IMG/VR virus record: IMGVR_UViG_3300028558_000068
Span: 1 to 35,853 of that record
Direction: 5' to 3' (one strand)
DNA length: 35,853 nucleotides
Source of the DNA: a virus
Of this stretch, positions 16,417 to 23,902 are shown piece by piece; position 1 is the first letter of the stretch; each line of letters opens with the position of its first letter. The notes beneath the pieces were generated by a model. It ran no database searches and had not been told where the DNA came from. It worked only from the letters and a program-made list of their open reading frames with translations. A program made the position numbers and the translations under genes.

Positions 16417-17180
16417 AGGTGTTGGTATTTAGCTTTATTATCTTTTAACCATTGAGGCCAATCTGATTCATCTTTCGTGTAGATAAAGGGGCGACCAAGA
16501 AAGTCTTTGCGATTTTCTATATTGGCCTTTAGATTTTTCTCAACTTCTGGTGTCCAATAGCTTTCACGAGTATATGAGCTGATGAGTTTCTCTTTAACAG
16601 ATTCATATCCACCCATTGAGGTGAAATGAAAACCAAAGGTTTGGGTAGTTCCAATACCATTATTAGAACGTAAATGGTTAAGACAGGTATTTTTTATATA
16701 TTTATATGGCGACACAAGTGTTCCCCAAAATTCCTCGGAAGAACGGTTATCGAGATAGTAACAATAAACTTTTAATTTTAATTTAGTGGGTTCATCTATT
16801 ATTAACTTTGTAAGCCAAATCTCATCAACATCACCGATAAAGCAAATATCATCGTCTTGTAAATGAGTGAGGGCCTTCTTGATAGATTCTTTTTGGAGAA
16901 ATTCGTGTTTCCAGTGCGCCGCACCTTTGGTGTTAGGGGAAGATTCAGCTAGGTAGATTTCCTCTGGTGTGTAGGTTTCGTCAATAATAAAGTGCCTTAT
17001 CTTTGGCAAAAACTTTTTGAATCTCTCTTGCTCTAATGGGAAATAGACAAACCTATCCAACCCACTAAACGTCGTTGGTGCTTCTATGATTATAAACTGA
17101 TCAACATAATCATAGAGAATATTGAGTCGTATCTCTAAGATATCCGCTTCACCGTTATAGGAAAAAATATCGTATATCAT
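16404..17180 (-). CDS. family 17-type glycosyltransferase
   Basis: 258 residues. The start MIYDIFSYNGEADILEIRLN, followed by ILYDYVDQFIIIEAPTTFSG, is the hallmark of GT17 (beta-1,4-mannosyl-glycoprotein N-acetylglucosaminyltransferase-like) proteins: D-F.Y.NE-D-LE-RL...LYDYVD.FI..E. An acidic DDDICFIGDVDEIW (about 112-125) is the expected nucleotide-sugar/metal site. Bacterial and phage members occur in glycan clusters; the acceptor here is unknown. ATGA overlaps tie it to both neighbours. Confidence 0.82.
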   Translation of the reverse strand: MIYDIFSYNGEADILEIRLNILYDYVDQFIIIEAPTTFSGLDRFVYFPLEQERFKKFLPKIRHFIIDETYTPEEIYLAESSPNTKGAAHWKHEFLQKESIKKALTHLQDDDICFIGDVDEIWLTKLIIDEPTKLKLKVYCYYLDNRSSEEFWGTLVSPYKYIKNTCLNHLRSNNGIGTTQTFGFHFTSMGGYESVKEKLISSYTRESYWTPEVEKNLKANIENRKDFLGRPFIYTKDESDWPQWLKDNKAKYQHLCLP

Positions 17181-17971
17181 GGTTTTATATAAGTAAATTT
17201 ATCTGTCTGAATAGAACCTGTTGACCAATAGCCTCTGCGCCAGCCGGCCCAATACTTCGGTGCTATGATTTTAGGGTTGTTAGGGTTGAGATATGCCGCC
17301 CACCATGAGAAAGAAGAGTTTGGAATGATAAGCTGTTTGGCATTATACAGGTAAGAGAAATCTACGGAAATATCACCTCCCATGTGGTGTGGGGCTTTGT
17401 GAAAATCCGGCTCTGGTGAACTTATACTTGGAATACCTAGAATCTTAGAGGCAAAATCCGGTTCATCTGAAACCAATTCATATTTCTTGGCTTTCATTTC
17501 CTCCATAGCATCAAAGAAATAACTCTTGGGAAGTAGGACTTCTATATTCTGAAAATCTCCTAAACGGACATGCACAACGCAAGCATCGGTCTTATAGGGA
17601 GCTTGTACCTTAATCCACTTATGAACATTTGGGCTTAGATAGGCAGGTGATTGCATTACACCATCAATCTTCGTGAATGGTCGCACGTTTTGTATTTCAG
17701 GGTCAGTCGTAGATACGTCAATTCCATCTCGCAGAATATAACCTTCAGCAATATAGTTTTTAATACCTTTAGGTAAATGAGGATTGGGTACTTCACCTGT
17801 TCCTTCTAACTTCTCGCCAAAATCCAGTGTGATAAACTTCTTTCCATGAAACCGCTCTGGTGACATTATGGAAAATGGACAACCTAACTTTTCTGCCAAA
17901 GAACGGCACACGGCATACACCCATAGTTGATTACCTAATCCTTGACCTGTGTAGAATTCAGTAGCAATCAT
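17177..17971 (-). CDS. family 11 (alpha-1,2-fucosyltransferase-like) glycosyltransferase
   Basis: 264 residues. The N-terminal GQGLGNQLWVYAVCRSLAEK matches the GGLGNQ.F.YA motif of GT11. HVRLGDF (about 135-141) matches the HxRxGD donor-binding motif. NSSFSWWAAYLNP (about 218-230) matches the SNSSFSWWAA.L motif. GT11 enzymes transfer fucose from GDP-fucose with inversion. Some relatives use other deoxy sugars, so donor specificity is not certain. Operon position is by ATGA overlap on each side. Confidence 0.87.
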   Translation of the reverse strand: MIATEFYTGQGLGNQLWVYAVCRSLAEKLGCPFSIMSPERFHGKKFITLDFGEKLEGTGEVPNPHLPKGIKNYIAEGYILRDGIDVSTTDPEIQNVRPFTKIDGVMQSPAYLSPNVHKWIKVQAPYKTDACVVHVRLGDFQNIEVLLPKSYFFDAMEEMKAKKYELVSDEPDFASKILGIPSISSPEPDFHKAPHHMGGDISVDFSYLYNAKQLIIPNSSFSWWAAYLNPNNPKIIAPKYWAGWRRGYWSTGSIQTDKFTYIKP

Positions 17972-18555
17972 AGTTTTTTATTCCTAAGCAAAATATCAGT
18001 TTTATAATCTTTTACAATCTCAAAATTCGGTAGTAAACCAAGAATTCGCTCTAAGGTTGGCTGGTCTTGATATTGTTCATCATTGCCATATTCGGTATAA
18101 AAATATCTTGTCTTTTTAAGTGTTTCACTGCCGCCGAGAATTATCTGTTCTTCCGCTCCCTGTGCGTCGCACCAAATAAAGTCAATCAATGGCATATCCT
18201 TACAGAACGTATCAAGGCGAACACAGTTGACAACCAATTGTTCCTTGAAGAAAATCCAATCCCACCTTTTAAGGTGGTTTTTTGGTTTCATAATTGAGCC
18301 AGAGAGAGAAAGAGCGTTTGGATTATCTGTACTAGAACGGTTAAAGACTACTTGGCTATCGGAATTACCAACAGCGCCCTGAAACAAGTTAATACCTTTT
18401 ATTGTTTCAAGGATAGCGATATTCTTAGGCTCTGGCTCAAACCCATACACAGTACCAATTTTCATTAATTCTTTAGTGTCTGTTCCATCAGCACACCCTA
18501 TTTCTAGAATCAAGGGATTTTCTCCTACAAGTTGTTTTATTTCTTCTTTTGTCAT
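17968..18555 (-). CDS. FkbM-family SAM-dependent methyltransferase
   Basis: 195 residues with a Rossmann core: PLILEIGCADGTDTKELMKI (SAM-binding motif I), GFEPEPKNI (acidic ribose-binding turn), LFQGAVGNSDSQVVF, VNCVRLDTFC, and IDFIWCDAQGAEEQIILGG. The D.QG.E..IL.G signature is diagnostic of FkbM-type O-methyltransferases. In a glycosyltransferase operon it would cap or methylate a sugar hydroxyl, a common chain-terminating or masking modification. Confidence 0.85.
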   Translation of the reverse strand: MTKEEIKQLVGENPLILEIGCADGTDTKELMKIGTVYGFEPEPKNIAILETIKGINLFQGAVGNSDSQVVFNRSSTDNPNALSLSGSIMKPKNHLKRWDWIFFKEQLVVNCVRLDTFCKDMPLIDFIWCDAQGAEEQIILGGSETLKKTRYFYTEYGNDEQYQDQPTLERILGLLPNFEIVKDYKTDILLRNKKL

Positions 18556-19136
18556 ATTGAATGAAAGCAGAATGTTTTATCTATATCTTTGTTTTCTTCT
18601 ATTGTATGTTCTTTAGAGAAATGAACCGCAACATCTAAAGGGGCGAATGTACAACCATTCTCTTCAAAGACATGGCGCATATTGACTGAAATGAACCCGT
18701 CTTCGTTATAGAAGCCATGAAACGATTTCCACTCCATATGTATCTTTTTAGGTAGGTCTAGGAGGCGTTTTGAGCGCAGAGATACACTATTGCCTACTCT
18801 TTGAATTACCCCCTTAGTATCTCTGTAGGAAAACGAATCTGTAGGAAGTGGCCACGGCGCACCAATGAAATCATAGTTTAACCAATCAGGATTCCATACC
18901 TGGGGATTGATAACGTACCCATCAGCGTGAATGAGTAGGGCAAACTTAGTATTTATGTGGTCGGTTAGGTTAAATACAATATACTTTGACCAATCATCAA
19001 TGGAATCGAAGTGCTTTTCAATCAGTTTAATATCTCCAAACTCAATATCTTTCGAAGATTTATTCAACGCCTGCCAATGAGCAGTAATATCTCTACCAGT
19101 GACCGCAATCAAAGTTACGTCGGGTAGATATATCAT
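18552..19136 (-). CDS. DUF5672-type putative glycosyltransferase
   Basis: 194 residues. VTLIAVTGRDITAHWQALNK opens a GT-A-like fold. The central ALLIHADGYVINPQVWNPDW followed by LNYDFIGAPWP is the signature of DUF5672 proteins, which sit in sugar-modification loci and are thought to be glycosyltransferases. The later NEDGFISVNMRHVFEENGC provides the ED motif. The start is taken at MIYLPDV because its ATG overlaps the upstream stop (ATGA); an ATG three codons earlier is possible. Confidence 0.78.
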   Translation of the reverse strand: MIYLPDVTLIAVTGRDITAHWQALNKSSKDIEFGDIKLIEKHFDSIDDWSKYIVFNLTDHINTKFALLIHADGYVINPQVWNPDWLNYDFIGAPWPLPTDSFSYRDTKGVIQRVGNSVSLRSKRLLDLPKKIHMEWKSFHGFYNEDGFISVNMRHVFEENGCTFAPLDVAVHFSKEHTIEENKDIDKTFCFHSI

Positions 19137-19699
19137 TGTAACCACTTACCTCTAAGATAGATGAATTCTTTACGTTTAATTGATTCTGAAAGTTGGTTGG
19201 TTATTTGATGCTTACCAAGTCCTAATTCAACATTAGCTTTTGGACAAATAGTTGGTTCTCCGTACTTTTGAAATAGTTGCCAGTAGAAATCACAATCAAT
19301 CAGCCACTGCATAGTTTCATCAAACATAAGCCCATTATTCTCAAATAGAAGGGCGGACGGTGAACCGAGTTTGTTATTCCCCGTCAATATGTCTCGTGTC
19401 CAATGTGGATTAGAATTGTTCTGCGTTCCTGTCATAAGCCACCCACCTTTGAAATTATCAACCATATCCTTTAAGGCATCTGTATGGGAAAAGCAATCAT
19501 CTTGAAAGAGAATCTTAATTAGTTCTCCCTTAGCACGTTTCATTCCATCATTTGAATTCCCAGCCATACCATGTCCAGTTTTGCTTATGATTATTTCATA
19601 ATCCGTATATGATTGTTCTGCGATGGAGCAAATATTCCTCCATAAAAACTCCGCACCATTCTGCATGTCATATATCGGAACAATTAAAGATACTTTCAT
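19133..19699 (-). CDS. family 2-like glycosyltransferase
   Basis: 188 residues. It begins MKVSLIVPIYDMQNGAEFLW and has a GT2-type nucleotide-binding start. YEIIISKTGHGMAGNSNDGM replaces the usual VVDDGS...N.G...A.N.G series, and LFQDDCF (about 68-74) stands where DxD is expected. It ends in a helical region with WLIDCDFYWQLFQKYGEP. The divergent acidic motif (QDD) suggests unusual donor handling. A full-length GT2 would be longer, so this is a minimal version. Confidence 0.75.
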   Translation of the reverse strand: MKVSLIVPIYDMQNGAEFLWRNICSIAEQSYTDYEIIISKTGHGMAGNSNDGMKRAKGELIKILFQDDCFSHTDALKDMVDNFKGGWLMTGTQNNSNPHWTRDILTGNNKLGSPSALLFENNGLMFDETMQWLIDCDFYWQLFQKYGEPTICPKANVELGLGKHQITNQLSESIKRKEFIYLRGKWLQ

Positions 19700-20781
19700 A
19701 ATAGTGTTTTATAAGCATAAATCCATTTATAAGCGTTCTTCTCAATATCATATTTCTCTTTAACATATTCAAAAGCTTTTTTACCCAATGTCCGGCGGAT
19801 TTCCTTGTTGGCAATAAGCAATTCTAGGGCATTTATCCAACTCTTAGTATCGGTGGCGAGTATCAAATGTTCTGCGTCTTCTGGGTCTACTTCATAGGGC
19901 GAATCTTTAGAAGGAAATGATTGCGCAATGCAGGGAATTTCAAACATTGATACTTCAAGGAATTTTAGATTTGATTTGCAACGGTTGAAATAGGTATCTG
20001 CTCTTGGAATGACCGCAATATCCAATTTCAAATTATTTATCGTGTCAAAATACTCATCGTGGGGAACGAACGGCTGATGCTCTAGATTCATTACTGTCTT
20101 CATTTCATCCCAGAACTTATATTCTTCTGAATAGATACGACGCACTTCTACATCTTGCCGGTTTGCTGGCAAAGAAAATAAAACAAACTGTACTCGCCTA
20201 TCATCTTTGTAGTGAAGCATAATGGGTTTAAGAACATCAAAATCAGAAGTAATGCCAATGGAGCCGATAATACCAATCCTAATTATATCGGTTTCATTTC
20301 GTAATGGTTCATCAAAATAAAAGGGGTCTACGCAGTTAGGCAATACGACAACATTGGGATTTAATTTTAAATATTCCTGTCGTAGAAATTCTGTGGTGCA
20401 GGTTACGAGGTCTGCTTCTCGGATAAAAGCATCGGTTACCTCATTGAGGTGTTGGAGGCCACGACTAATCCTAGCTTTATCCATGAAATCGTTGAGCTTA
20501 AATTCGCCCACATCGCTTTTAAACGTGTCGTCATTATCAAATACTATCTTCTGGCCACGGTCTTTTAATATCCTAGCGAGTTCTAATTTCTTTGCTTGTT
20601 CTGGTCTATGAAAAACAACTATATCTGCGTTTTGTGCGGCACGGGATTTATCTTCTGGGGTCTTAGCACGTTCACGCTTAATGCTCGTGTAGTCGCCATC
20701 GCCGCCTAAAACTTGTAAAGGCAAAAGACAACGAACGAAGTAACAGCCAGATAACCCCGATTCTACAAAATATGTCTTCAT
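19696..20781 (-). CDS. GT-B (GT4-like) glycosyltransferase
   Basis: 361 residues in two Rossmann halves. The N-terminal half holds DIVVFHRPEQAKKLELA, IVFDNDDTF and ADLVTCTTEFLRQEYLKLNP. The linker VVVLPNCVDPFYFDEP leads to the C-terminal donor domain with IGIIGSIGITSDFDVLKPIM, DIAVIPRADTYFNRCKSN and LKFLEVSMFEIPCIAQ (E in the usual EX7E area), then SPYEV. DDTF and NRCKSNLKF..EV are recurrent in tetratricopeptide-linked and viral GT4 proteins. It is the first large gene of the cassette, translationally coupled to a 48-codon gene upstream. Confidence 0.85.
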   Translation of the reverse strand: MKTYFVESGLSGCYFVRCLLPLQVLGGDGDYTSIKRERAKTPEDKSRAAQNADIVVFHRPEQAKKLELARILKDRGQKIVFDNDDTFKSDVGEFKLNDFMDKARISRGLQHLNEVTDAFIREADLVTCTTEFLRQEYLKLNPNVVVLPNCVDPFYFDEPLRNETDIIRIGIIGSIGITSDFDVLKPIMLHYKDDRRVQFVLFSLPANRQDVEVRRIYSEEYKFWDEMKTVMNLEHQPFVPHDEYFDTINNLKLDIAVIPRADTYFNRCKSNLKFLEVSMFEIPCIAQSFPSKDSPYEVDPEDAEHLILATDTKSWINALELLIANKEIRRTLGKKAFEYVKEKYDIEKNAYKWIYAYKTLL

Positions 20782-20924
20782 TCTGATTTCGGCTTAATGA
20801 CCTTTTTTGTTTTAAGGTCTATCTGATTACCCTCTCTGTCAATAACCACTGAAACCTTTTTAAGATTAGCGGCTATGACCGTAGTGCCTGTAGCGATTTT
20901 TCCTCCACGAGATTGTATGTTCAC
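20778..20924 (-). CDS. 48-aa protein, first gene of glycan cassette
   Basis: GTG start; MNIQSRGGKIATGTTVIAAN and then basic residues (LKTKKVIKPKSE). The stop overlaps the start of the GT-B gene (ATGA), and a consensus promoter lies 27 bases upstream of the GTG. The position and coupling make it a real gene despite its size. No function recognised. It looks like a small soluble beta-hairpin with a basic tail. Confidence 0.6.
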   Translation of the reverse strand: MNIQSRGGKIATGTTVIAANLKKVSVVIDREGNQIDLKTKKVIKPKSE

Positions 20925-20957
20925 AGTAAGTTTGCAACAAACTAATAAATTACTCAA

Positions 20958-20986
20958 ATTATAACGCTTGGCTACAATTTCTGCAA
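20958..20986 (-). promoter_or_regulatory. sigma70 promoter for glycan cassette
   Basis: TTGCAG, exactly 17 bases, TATAAT on the minus strand; start of transcription near 20951, giving a short leader to the GTG at 20924. It is the best housekeeping-type promoter in the late region and would allow the glycan genes to be expressed separately from the capsid genes. Confidence 0.8.
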
Positions 20987-21071
20987 TAGAAGTGAGATTT
21001 TATGTGACATTCTTTACGGAGTATATGCCCTAACACGATTTTTTATAAATCTTATTTTAATCATAATTGCC

Positions 21072-21115
21072 TTCAATCCTTATCGGGCATAGCGGATTGA
21101 AATGCCTGCCCGATA
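21072..21115. ncRNA. double interlocked inverted repeat (pseudoknot or bistable terminator)
   Basis: Between the capsid gene and the glycan promoter. Stem 1 is TTCAATCC (21072-21079) with GGATTGAA (21094-21101), 8 perfect pairs. Stem 2 is TATCGGGCA (21081-21089) with TGCCCGATA (21107-21115), 9 perfect pairs. The first strand of stem 2 lies inside the loop of stem 1, so the two form an H-type pseudoknot or two exclusive hairpins. Either strand could fold it. In minus-strand RNA it sits after the capsid stop, so attenuation or mRNA 3'-end protection is plausible. No U-run follows. Confidence 0.6.
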
Positions 21116-21170
21116 GGGACAATTAAGTTAATAACTGTAGATTACACCATAACACACTTGTTGATAATCA

Positions 21171-22425
21171 TCAAGCGGGGGTAACAACATTGATGCCCGC
21201 ATTTGAACGATTCAAGATTACACCGTAGAGAATATCTGCGGTGGTAACGGTTGAAAGGTACTGCGGAACATAGTTGGACTGAACACGAATGCCGTTGGAA
21301 CCAACCATTGCACCCATTGAGCCGCCAGAACCCAAAGGAGCTGTGGCAAAATGGATAGAATCGCTGTGAGCAAGGGCATTGTAGCGGCCAGTTGTGCCGG
21401 AGACATACTGAATGGAATTGCTGATGTAAACAGGAATGCCATAGAGAGTCGCACGGGGCAACTTCGCTACTGGGTCTTGCACTGGAGAGTTGATGGCAAG
21501 GGAGAATTTATCAATTCCTTGCAATTGCTTCCAGAACACGTTCGGAGACAAGAAGAATGCACATTCCTCAATATCCACGTTGTTGGTCTCCAACTGTGCG
21601 ATAGCCGCACGAACATCGGAGTCGGCGAGGTTTACGGTTGAAGAACCAACAGATGTGGTGAATGTACCGAAAATGGTAGCAATCGCAACATCGAGGGTCT
21701 TAGCAATCTCGTAACCGCAGTTCTTTGCATAGCGCTCCATGAGGGAGTACGAAGCAAAAATCTGAGCCGCTTCTGCATCTTCAATCGCAAACGAACATTC
21801 ATACCAGTTTGAAATGGTAAGAGTGATTTTTGTGTCTGAAGGAGCGTTAAGAGTTACCGTAGTGGCATTGCTCTTAGCATTTGCTGTGAATTCCGTGAGT
21901 GTCGGAGTGTACAGAGAGCGTGCGCCATCGGCGACTTCATCTGAACGGTCTACGAAGAAGTCAGCGCAAACGATTTTCTGTTTATAGAAGTCGTTAAGGC
22001 GCTGGCCCCACTTCAACTTGTTGTTACTAACTCTTTCGAGTCGCCGAGGGCATTTCTGCTCGGTCAATGTTTTTATATATAGACACTGGTCGGACTATTG
22101 CATGAGCATTTATGCTCCCAAATCACTTAGTCTCTGCAAGTCCTCTCTTATTTAATACTCGTAACTTAGAATATATTTCAGCTTTTGCCTCATCGTATTT
22201 GTGGTCTTCAAATCCATCTATAAATCCTGCTATATATTCTTTAGATAACTTCACCCCATAAGTATAGGGTTAGAGTATTAAATTGTTAAGGTTCTTGAGC
22301 GTTGGCTATTTAGTTACTTCTTAGCTATTCGCCATTGATTAGATTCGGTTTTAAATCCCCCTGAATGGGAAAGGGATTTCACTGGCTAGAGACGCTTGGG
22401 TCTCTGAACCGGCAGGAAAAGCCAT
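21171..22425 (-). CDS. major capsid protein, gene split by a group I intron
   Basis: Coding exons are 22425-22372 and 22016-21171, giving 299 residues after splicing. Exon 1 encodes MAFPAGSETQASLASEIP; exon 2 continues LKWGQRLNDFYKQKIVCADF. The joined sequence restores the usual N-terminus of this P22/HK97-type capsid family (…SEIW…RLN.FYK..IV.ADFF.DRSDEVADG). Downstream blocks PTLTEFTANAKSNATTVTLN, ITLTISNWYECSFAIEDAEA and ERYAKNCGYEIAKTLD are typical. Read without splicing, exon 2 would need a TTG start at 22067 whose first 17 codons are intron sequence. Many copies of the product form the icosahedral shell. Confidence 0.85.
22017..22371 (-). mobile_element. group I intron in the capsid gene, 355 nt
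   Basis: Diagnostic elements on the minus strand are as follows. P1: exon AAATCCCT pairs with internal guide GGGGATTT and places a U-G pair at the 5' splice site. P10: the guide's upstream UUCAG pairs with UUGAA at the start of exon 2, fixing the 3' splice site after an omega G. P7: GCAGAGACTA with ATAGTCC (GACTA/TAGTC at 22128-22132 and 22093-22097). P8: GAGCAT/ATGCTC (22104-22117). P3: AATCA/TGATT. P9 region: CCGAG/CTCGG and an ACTC-GAAA-GAGT tetraloop hairpin. The reading frame is preserved by splicing. Confidence 0.88.
22123..22254 (-). pseudogene. remnant LAGLIDADG homing endonuclease ORF inside the intron
   Basis: A GTG-started 43-codon ORF, KLSKEYIAGFIDGFEDHKYD and onward. YIAGFIDG is the LAGLIDADG helix, which an intact enzyme follows with a roughly 100-residue domain. 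Here it jumps directly to EAEIYSKL-like C-terminal helix sequence (AKAEIYSKLRVLNKRG) and stops inside the intron's R element. The interior has therefore been deleted. It cannot be an active nuclease alone. The intron core remains intact, so splicing likely persists without mobility. Confidence 0.72.
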
Positions 22426-22468
22426 ATTAGTTTTAAAGTTTAAACTTAGTAAGGCTTCTCCAGAAAGA

Positions 22469-22960
22469 TTACTTATTCAGAAGTGCTTTGTGTTCTGCTC
22501 TCGTCAGTCCTGGCGTGTTAATGGTCTTTTCGGCCTGTGGCACACTTGAACCCCGTGAAGAACGAACACTGGCTTTCTTTGAAAGTTCATCTTTATCAAA
22601 TTGAGCTTTCTCTGCAACAAATAGAGCATCCTTTTGAGCGTCAATGAGATTTACTTTTCTAAAAGCGGCAATATCCTTCAGCTTCGTGAGAAGTTCATCA
22701 GGCATACCGTTTGCTTTTAAAATACGTTCATCCACATCAACTGCTGGAGAAGGTTGAGTTGGCGTTGGCTGGACTGTTGGCGCAGGTTGTACGGCCTTTG
22801 CTTTCAATTCAGCTTCTGCTTTCTCGGCTCGCTTTACTTGGTTCTCGTATGCTGTCTTAGACATCATCTCTGAACCGTCTTGTGAAGTCCCACTTTGTGC
22901 GGGTGTGGCACTACCTGTCCCGTTAGCCTGTGAAGTAGGCTGCTCTGTTTCGTTGGCCAT
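22469..22960 (-). CDS. putative scaffold protein
   Basis: 163 residues, just upstream of the capsid gene as scaffolds usually are. Disordered Gln/Ser/Thr-rich N-terminus, a charged helix (TAYENQVKRAEKAEAELKAK), a Pro/Gln/Val linker (APTVQPTPTQPSP), then helices (DERILKANGMPDELLTKLKD, AEKAQFDKDEL) and a basic helix-turn at the end (GLTRAEHKALLNK). Scaffolds hold capsid subunits during shell assembly and bind them through a basic C-terminal helix. Identification is by composition and position. Confidence 0.6.
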   Translation of the reverse strand: MANETEQPTSQANGTGSATPAQSGTSQDGSEMMSKTAYENQVKRAEKAEAELKAKAVQPAPTVQPTPTQPSPAVDVDERILKANGMPDELLTKLKDIAAFRKVNLIDAQKDALFVAEKAQFDKDELSKKASVRSSRGSSVPQAEKTINTPGLTRAEHKALLNK

Positions 22961-23053
22961 AGTTTAAGCAAGTTTTGAAGCTGATTGCTACAGCTCTATG
23001 GTTAGCGAGATAGTTTTTTAACGAGGTGACCGTTCTCTAAAGCCCTCCTACGA

Positions 23054-23233
23054 CTAGATACTCCAACTCTTTGAACTTCGCACACCACCTCGGATACCTT
23101 TCTTCATATCCATATTCTGCGGAACCTTAGCCTGTTGACCCTCTGATACATGAGAATCACCAAACTTCCCTGTAGATTCCGAAAGGTGTTGGCCTTTAGG
23201 TTGCCCTACGCCTAGTTCGTTTGGTAAAGCCAT
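23054..23233 (-). CDS. hypothetical 59-aa protein
   Basis: ORF with start MALPNELGVGQPKGQH. The ATG follows the upstream stop by one base (TAACATG), the same junction seen at several real gene pairs in this late region. It is hydrophilic with Gly/Ser/Gln and ends in a basic GGVRSSKSWSI. Function unknown; likely a small virion-associated or assembly factor. Confidence 0.55.
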   Translation of the reverse strand: MALPNELGVGQPKGQHLSESTGKFGDSHVSEGQQAKVPQNMDMKKGIRGGVRSSKSWSI

Positions 23234-23234
23234 G

Positions 23235-23447
23235 TTAGTTGTGTGAAGTGAAATTATGATTCAACCCACCATCGTGAGTCATACCGCTATCATGCGCTAC
23301 TGCCTTTACTGTCGGAACATTTGAGACAGTGTTGGAATCACTATCCTGATTGCTCGGATTAACATTACCTTCATTACCCCTGCTACCACCCTTGTCAGCA
23401 CCCTGAACACTTCTTACTGCCTTCAATGCGTCAAAATTCTTTTTCAT
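23235..23447 (-). CDS. hypothetical 70-aa disordered protein
   Basis: The start MKKNFDALKAVRSVQGADKG gives way to Ser/Asn/Gly-rich sequence (NVNPSNQDSDSNTVSNVPTV) and a His-rich tail (HDSGMTHDGGLNHNFTSHN). The ATG overlaps the previous stop. The low-complexity, histidine-containing tail could bind metal, but this is only a compositional remark. No family recognised. Confidence 0.55.
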   Translation of the reverse strand: MKKNFDALKAVRSVQGADKGGSRGNEGNVNPSNQDSDSNTVSNVPTVKAVAHDSGMTHDGGLNHNFTSHN

Positions 23448-23674
23448 CGTGCTTTATTCGTTAAACTGCTTTTAATAATTGGTTTGAACATTTCTTCTAG
23501 TTCGCTAAATGCCCTACCGACCACTTTGCTCGCTTGAGCACAGGCATCAGCTTCATCGGTTTTGCCCTCATAAAGTGATTCTAGGGCAATTTTATCAGTT
23601 GTCTGTTTTAGGAACAACTTAACCGCTTCAAACTCCGGCTTGTTAGAATAAAAGATTTGGAGTAGTTCGTTCAT
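23444..23674 (-). CDS. hypothetical 76-aa helical protein
   Basis: MNELLQIFYSNKPEFEAVKL and later ALESLYEGKTDEADACAQAS and FSELEEMFKPIIKSSL. All-helical and acidic, with length and position (between portal and scaffold) similar to small accessory proteins of many podoviruses. ATGA overlaps on both sides show translational coupling. No motif with known function. Confidence 0.6.
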   Translation of the reverse strand: MNELLQIFYSNKPEFEAVKLFLKQTTDKIALESLYEGKTDEADACAQASKVVGRAFSELEEMFKPIIKSSLTNKAR

Positions 23675-23901
23675 AGTAATGAGGTAGCTTCTTGAGTTAA
23701 GAGCGTTGTACTTGCTTGACCAACTTTTACGTTAAGGGCTTGCTGGGTTGATAGTCCTGTTTTATTCGCATAGACATTGGCCGCCTGTTGAAAGGTTAAT
23801 CCCGTTGTATTTGCTAACACATTCATCGCTTGCTGTTTAGACAAACCAGTCGTTCCAGCTTTTGCGTTCAAGTATTCTTGGGTTGTTTTTGTGGTTGCCA
23901 T
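23671..23901 (-). CDS. 76-aa protein of three 15-residue repeats
   Basis: After MATTKTTQEYLNAKAG the sequence is built from three tandem units: TTGLSKQQAMNVLAN, TTGLTFQQAANVYAN and KTGLSTQQALNVKVG. Each looks like a turn plus an amphipathic helix carrying QQA. Such regular short repeats may give a small helical solenoid or a bundle. It lies one base after the portal stop. I do not recognise the family; a role between portal and capsid assembly is inference from location. Confidence 0.6.
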   Translation of the reverse strand: MATTKTTQEYLNAKAGTTGLSKQQAMNVLANTTGLTFQQAANVYANKTGLSTQQALNVKVGQASTTLLTQEATSLL

Positions 23902-23902
23902 T

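Noticed and set aside
21171-22067. Capsid protein of 298 aa with a TTG start at 22067
   Set aside because: Its first 17 codons are intron sequence (P9 hairpins); the group I splice sites and capsid family N-terminus favour the spliced form.
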